64,000 bases of DNA from Spodoptera frugiperda (Eukaryota; Arthropoda; Insecta; Lepidoptera; Noctuidae): NCBI RefSeq assembly GCF_023101765.2, contig NC_064227.1, positions 8,007,592-8,071,591 on the forward strand, read 5' to 3'. Below the pieces are notes generated by a model. It did no database searches. It was not told where the DNA came from and was given only the letters and a program-made list of their open reading frames with translations. Each line of letters begins with the position of its first letter. Position 1 is the first letter of the stretch. Both the position numbers and the translations under genes were made by a program. Below, piece after piece: positions 58,619 through 64,000 of this stretch.

Positions 58619-59905
58619 TTATTTTAGCTTGAAGCAACATAGACCATCTGGAACATAGAAGCTCAAATTGCATACTTGGCCCCAGCAAACTTCACAAACT
58701 TCATTCATGGAAGGTGTCTGTAAATAAATAACATTCATGTAATTCAAAATTAAGCATTTACATATGATAGATATAAATTGGCCAGGCTAGATAATAAATC
58801 TCGACACACAATGATTGGTTTTTACCCAAGACCTTTCCAAAAATACTAAATATATAAATTATTATTGTTCACTGGAGTAGAGAATGGAAAGACCAGTATC
58901 CTTTTGTTATTATTAGAGCCAACATCATTAGTGTCTTACATTTAGCAACATAAAATTGTAATTGCTCTTTGCATTGCATTTTTAGAAGCTAATTACTATA
59001 AATATGTTATTTCATATTATTATATACCTGCTGGTGCTCCAACAAACAAGCAGGTGTTGTTGGGAGTAAGACTTTGACCACATGCAGCACACATCAGTTC
59101 AGAATTATCACTTTCCTGCTGATTAGGTTCAACGGATTGAATATCTTCATTTAGTGAAGAATCCTTAGTTCTCACTCTTAACCAACACCGCACACAAGCT
59201 TTATCTTCAGGATGAAGCTAAAATAAATAATATAAATAAAGAAAAGCTTTCATTTAAACATACATGCTATTAGTGGAAAATATTTACATTGTTTCATTTC
59301 TTAGTTTATTTCAAATAAATAAAATACCGAATTGATAAAAGTTATAATACATGTTCTTATTTATACCTGTCATGGTTAGATCCAAGTAGCAATTGTGTAA
59401 GCCGTTCTTTGTTCTTCTTCAATCAAAATTCTGCATCGCCTGATTCTTAGTATGGGTTGTCCACATACAACACAAACACTGATGGCCTATGTGTCTTCTC
59501 GGCATATTATCAGAATAACATGAATGACTAGCCAGCATTCATGGTAAACATGGTCATCTGGTGTAATCTAGAAATAATTAAATGATTTTGAGTATGGCTC
59601 ACCATTAAACAAAATAATAGGTACTAATAAATTATAACAATGTTATGCAAACCAAGTAAGGCAAGTAAATAATACATGTTACCGATTACTTATGTGTTTA
59701 TTTAGTGTGATATCACACGTAAAAGTTATTGAAGTTCGTAACTATCGCCCATTCGTTCACACAATGTTATGTGGAAACTACTTACATCTCTAAGATATGT
59801 CCACAGACGAATAGTGTTGACGATATCTTCACCGTCATTGGATAAAGCTTGTCTTCTTCTTCGGGACAAGCGAACATTGCAATTGATGCATTGCAAACTC
59901 GTCAT
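58619..59905 (-). pseudogene. decayed four-exon gene with three CxxC...CxxCW zinc-binding modules
   Basis: Exons on the minus strand: 59905-59786 (ATG 59905, 40 codons, phase 0), about 59567-59374, 59217-59028 and 58717-58619 (stop TAA). All visible junctions are GT/AG. Module 1 is CINC in exon 1 plus VYHECW at the start of exon 2 (a Cys seems replaced by Tyr); module 2 is CVVC in exon 2 plus ACVRCW in exon 3; module 3 is CAAC in exon 3 plus VCEVCW in exon 4. Each module is thus split by an intron before its second half. Exon 2 has in-frame stops (after CREDT, and near its end) and exon 4 joins out of frame, so the gene is broken. I recall such small modules from insect transposon-derived proteins, but cannot name the family. 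It lies inside the inverted-repeat segment 56448-60613. Confidence 0.6.
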
Positions 59906-60898
59906 TTTCAATAAAACACGTACACACAACACAATTAATAAAGCGTCCTTTCGCGAAAGTAGTATCAACAGATAGAGAACGGAGAAGCAGTTGCTCAACT
60001 CAACGTAAAAGTGGCCAGATAATTGCTAAATTGTTTAGATGAAGTTACAAACTACAATCCAAAACAAAACAACGGCAAAAAACTAGATTGACTTTGAAAG
60101 ATTAGGGATTTTACAAACCTGTCAATAAATAATTGCCATTACAAAAAAAAATATTGATGGCAAAAATAATTCCTATAAATATAGAGATTCTATGCATATA
60201 TATGCATTAATTATATATTCTGAGGTATAACCTGTAATTGGTTAATTATATTTACTGTTATTTCTATTTTAAAATATTTATTTATCATTTCGAGCCTTCT
60301 GATATTTTATTAATGGCAACTAACTAAACATGTCTTCTACGTTTCGTTTCATTATATTACGTTTCGTTACAAAAATCTTTTAATTGATATATTTGCTAAA
60401 CCCCAGCTTCTAAAAATATTATTTTTACAGAAAAATGAATGGTTTAGTTGCCTCAATAAGTGGTACAAATTTTATCAGGGAACACCAAAAAAAGTATGCT
60501 GTACGAATTCTGCCATTCTCCTTTGCTAAGTATACACAAAAAATTAAAGACATTGATTGAAAATCCTGCCCACTATGAGACTTTGAAATTTACCTGGTTC
60601 AATGTGAGACACCTTACCATACCTAATCACTGATTCAGTTTTCATTGAGATAATTCGAAACTAAAATAAATAACTAAATTCTACCATGGTTTACGAATAT
60701 TTTGAAATTGCCTATTATTGTTAAACATCCTTTTTATATCATTTTTTAACTTTTACTTAGTTAGAAAGCAATATAATGTATCTTTCACCAATAATTATGT
60801 TGTTTTGTTGGCGTGGTTTTTGTGGAATTTATTTTTCATACACTAGCATCACTGTAAAAATATCTCGACCATTCGAGAAGGGATGGAACGCGTAATTC

Positions 60899-60999
60899 AA
60901 CCAATCAGAGAGCTTGTTGAAAAGAGATAGGTGAACTCATTCTGTTTCATTAGTGATACCAACGTAGAAATATTTCCGCAATTTAGGGAGATTTTACAA
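60899..60999 (-). promoter_or_regulatory. diverged duplicate of the distal hsp70 promoter
   Basis: CCAATCAGAG...TTGAAAAGAGATAG...CTCATTCTGT...GATACCAACGTAGAAA aligns with 56142-56240 at a constant offset of about 4,760 bp. Shared words are CCAATCAGAG, AAGAGATAG, TTAG.GATACCAACGTAGAAA and GGGGAGTTT/AGGGAGATTT. A good HSE core, ATTCGAGAAG, sits at 60871-60880 on the gene-proximal side. No second hsp70 coding sequence follows. Confidence 0.65.
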
Positions 61000-61188
61000 A
61001 ACAATCTGGTAAAATGCACCATAATCATAGATATGGCAAAATATATATTTACTTATAATTTTTCAAATAGTTTAGTGTGTAGTGTGTTTTTAGTGTTAAT
61101 TTTTCAGATGGTTGTTAACTTTTTGATGTAGATGCTACACTCATTTTCATTTTCTTGCTTACTTTAACAATCTAAATAATTAATCTTT

Positions 61189-61305
61189 AAGGCCCGAGTG
61201 AATAGGTTGCTTATGGGCAGACGTGCTCCACCGTAGGCCGCATCATCACTTACCATCAGGTGAGATAGCGGCCAAACGTCGACCCATTAAATGTGAAAAA
61301 AAAAT
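61189..61305 (-). repeat. LINE-derived repeat F fragment
   Basis: GGCCCGAGTGAATAGGTTGC, TTATGGGCAGACGTGCTCCA and AGATAGCGGCCAAACGTCGAC are the reverse complement of 21050-21150. Confidence 0.7.
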
Positions 61306-61490
61306 CTACATTTTATCAATATCACTTTATTACTTTTTTATTAGCTTTTAATTACAATATGGCATAAAAGGCAGTATTGACAAATAATATTATGCCTATA
61401 TTTTATTTTAATGAATGTATTTTTGCATCGTATTGATTGAATGTAATATTTACAGGGGATTGGTGTGGAGTTTATTTTCCAAGCACTGGT

Positions 61491-61651
61491 GCGGACTACC
61501 TAGCGGGTTTACCGGGGCTCCGGCTCGACGGGCAGGAGTAGGAACGGGGTGGTTTTTAGTCAGTAAGAGTCTGACACTCCCTCTCGCCTCGCCCAAGGCG
61601 GGAGAAGTCATTGGATGATTTTCCACCTTGAAAAAAAAAAAAAGCACTGGT
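61491..61651 (+). mobile_element. SINE A insertion with 10-bp target-site duplication
   Basis: AAGCACTGGT at 61491-61500 recurs at 61642-61651 after an A run. The SINE begins at GCGGACTACC, so it was 5'-truncated on arrival. Body and tail are otherwise near the family consensus. Confidence 0.9.
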
Positions 61652-62424
61652 AACACTAACTGCTTGTCTAGAAACCTCTGCGTCACGAATGAAAGAGATA
61701 ACAATAGTAATGGCGGCAGGAGACTCCCCTATACTTTTATACGCTTTGGGCAGGAGTAAAATGAATACAAACACTCTAAACTTATTATATTAACTTCTTT
61801 AGTATAAACTTGGAACAATAAATAAGAAACAATGTATCTGAATAGTATCATATATCGTATGAATCAATTAATAACGCATATAGCCGAGATTTATAGTTCT
61901 GATTAACGATAACAGATGGCATTAGTTGTCGTATCGTTCAAAGTTCTAGAGTTCACGTTTAACATTACAGAAAGATAGCAAATATTGAAGTACAAAACAC
62001 GTAATCTGGTTTTATTATTTTATTGTAAATTCATAATTCACATAACACCAACTGACAATCATCTTAACAATTTTTTTTAAGTGGCAGGTAGTTATTTCAA
62101 ACTTTTATTTTAGAGGATTTTAAATAAATACATAGATGGAATCATAATAAATAATATTACATTAATTGCATACTATAGCTACGTTACTTGATGGCGTACT
62201 CTTTCACAAGCTATTCATTATTTAAAATTATTTTATTTACCTACCTATTTCAAGTTGTTGTTGGTCAAGAGACCGCAAGTAGGTACAAAAACTACCAATA
62301 CCAAACAAAGAATTTGTTTGAGCTAAGCAAAGTTGCCAAAAAATCTCCGTAATGGCCATGACCATAGTACGGAGTCTGAAATAATTGATACTAAAATACT
62401 TGTGTATGATCAATTACTACTTAG

Positions 62425-62604
62425 TATAAAACGAAATCGCTTTTTCTGTTCCTATTTCCCTTTGTATGTTTAAATCTCTTTAAAACTACGCAACGGATTT
62501 TGATGCGGTTTTTTTTTAATAGATAGAATGATTCAAGAGGAAAGTTTTTATGTATAATATTATATCACCATTGCACCCATGCGTAACAAGGACGGGTCGC
62601 TAGT
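62425..62604 (+). repeat. RTE/SINE-like repeat E
   Basis: TTAAAACTACGCAACGGATTT, TGATGCGGTTTTTTTTTAA and the end CAAGGACGGGTCGCTAGTTG. Confidence 0.6.
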
Positions 62605-63157
62605 TGACTTATAATTATCTTAGGGTAATTCATGGATGCTTCATTACATGGAAACCGTAACATAACTAGTAAAGAGTGTCCCATTGTGCATGTGTGCATC
62701 TCTGCGCTCTGTCTGCCCCATCGCCCTACAGGAATTCAATTGATATTATTACATACATATTTTTATTTACTTATAGGTTCCTATGTAAAGTTACCTACAC
62801 TAGGTTAGTATCTAGATAACGACACAATATTTGTTGTTAGCTTTCATCATAGAATTACCTACCATACATTATGTAGAAATTGTAGAATGTATAGTGATAT
62901 ATTAATTCTGGATTAGAAAAAAGAGGGACTCACTTACTTCTAGTATGTGACACTTCTTCAAACTTCTTTGATACTGGCAGTATAGTCGACAACACTACAT
63001 ATTGGACTCTCGGATGCTATTAAAGAAAAATAAAAGAAAGGTAAGAACTGTCAAACCACAGTAAACGTGGCATGAACATAATAATATAAAAGATAGACTA
63101 AAACCTTCTTGAAACCAACCTACATATTTTTATATCGTTCATAGTTAGTGATACCAT

Positions 63158-63360
63158 GTGCGTGAGGTTACCGGAGACCCAATTACCCCCTTCTCAATCT
63201 TCCCAATCCCCGATTCCCCAAAAACCCATAAATTCCTAACCCCCAAAAGTCCGGCAACGCACTTATAACGCCTCTGGTGTTTCGAATGTCCATGGGCGGC
63301 GGCAATTGCTTACCATTAGGTTATCCGTCTGTTCGTTTACCGGCTTATACCAATAAAAAA
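63158..63360 (-). repeat. interspersed repeat C
   Basis: GTGAGGTTACCGGAGACCCAA, CCCAATCCCCGATTCCCCAA, AAGTCCGGCAACGCACTTAT and GTTTACCGGCTTATACCAATA. Confidence 0.75.
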
Positions 63361-64000
63361 GTTGTTTGATCGTCTCTTTCTTAACACGGTAATGATTATT
63401 AAATATTTTCTATCTTTTAGCTGTTTTCAATGTAGTGTATTATTAATAAATACAAACCTAGGTTACAGCCCTTAAAAAGTCTGTGAATACAAATTATTGC
63501 GAAATTAAAAAAAATTATAAGTACCGTAAAAGACTTACCACTTTCGTCACTTCGAAGATTCTACAGCAGTAATTTTCCATATACAAAAAATGATGACAAG
63601 ATGCGTCCAATACAAACAATTAAAATATTAAACTAAAACTAATATTCAAAGATTTTTATCCAGATTTAGTAACACTTTGTGTACCGTAAAGTGTACCATA
63701 AAAGTTTTTTTTCTTCTGTCTAATGCTATTGTGAAAAGACTATAGACGATAGATATAAGTTTTCTAGGGTTTTTAGTGCAAGCTAGCACCATGATGCAAG
63801 TACAAAGAGGAGATGCCATAATGTGATTGTACAGTGCCAAAAAAAAGCCTAATGATATTACAAGTAAAAAGTAGTAGGTAGATAGGTGTAGATAGGTTAT
63901 AAGAAACTGGCAAATTAAAATGTGAAAAGTGTCACACATTATGATAGATAAATCCAGTTATGTTCTCTTCTTTCCATTTGCTTCATGGTAAGCACTCATG

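Larger units (their letters stand above)
56448..60613. mobile_element. 4.2-kb segment bounded by short inverted repeats
   Basis: GGTGTCTCACATTGAACCAGG at the left (56449-56469) is repeated in inverted form at the right (60593-60613, CCTGGTTCAATGTGAGACACC). Related subterminal words recur inside: GTGTCTCACAGTGAGCCACC near 56808 and CTAAATGTGGACCATACCCTGG near 57190. That is transposon-like, but no transposase is readable and I see no clear target duplication. It contains the decayed zinc-module gene at 58619-59905 and a repeat C copy. Confidence 0.5.
61652..64000. other. AT-rich region with repeats only
   Basis: No gene is supported. It holds a repeat E copy (62425-62604) and a repeat C copy (63158-63360). 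The 97-codon minus ORF at 63646-63939 is hydrophobic and has no recognisable family. Confidence 0.5.

Noticed and set aside
63646..63939. 97-codon hydrophobic ORF
   Set aside because: No recognisable domain; ordinary AT-rich background.

Overview
The window looks like nuclear DNA from a moth, most probably a noctuid-type lepidopteran. It is AT-rich, its genes have long introns, and the space between them is packed with lepidopteran-style SINEs, LINE tails and MITEs. The insect telomere motif TTAGG is present in variant form. The recognisable genes (an inducible Hsp70, two Tret1-like sugar transporters, a U1 snRNA) fit an insect. The species assignment is inference.

Layout. 1-9352: the last three exons of a small, proline-rich, possibly muscle (Z-disc-like) protein on the + strand, with its poly(A) signal at 9347. 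9353-30269: about 21 kb with no convincing host gene, built of interspersed repeats. It includes a 2.2 kb head-to-head array of the 11-mer TTAGGTTTGGG (24716-26939) that abuts the A-rich end of an internally deleted R1-clade-like non-LTR retroelement. 30270-47267: two convergent paralogous Tret1-like transporters, one of four coding exons on + and one of three on -, with stop codons 519 bp apart; they keep one intron at the same place and phase and differ by another. 49611-49773: an intact U1 snRNA gene. 53848-56130: an intronless, GC-rich hsp70 on the - strand with TATA box and two heat-shock-element arrays. Its coding sequence is broken by a one-base deletion in a G run. 56448-60613: a segment bounded by short inverted repeats that carries a decayed four-exon gene with three CxxC...CxxCW modules. 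Just beyond it, at 60899-60999, is a second, diverged copy of the distal hsp70 promoter. The rest, to 64000, is repeats and AT-rich DNA.

How it fits together. The transporters would move trehalose or other sugars across membranes, U1 acts in 5' splice-site recognition, and Hsp70 is the stress chaperone; there is no operon-like functional link. The strongest unexplained structures are the telomere-like head-to-head array (the orientation expected of an ancient end-to-end chromosome fusion, or alternatively an inverted satellite), the hsp70 frameshift with an otherwise intact promoter, the duplicated promoter fragment, a U6-SINE chimera, and a protein whose repeated zinc-binding modules are each split by an intron at the same place. 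All of this was read by eye; no searches were run.
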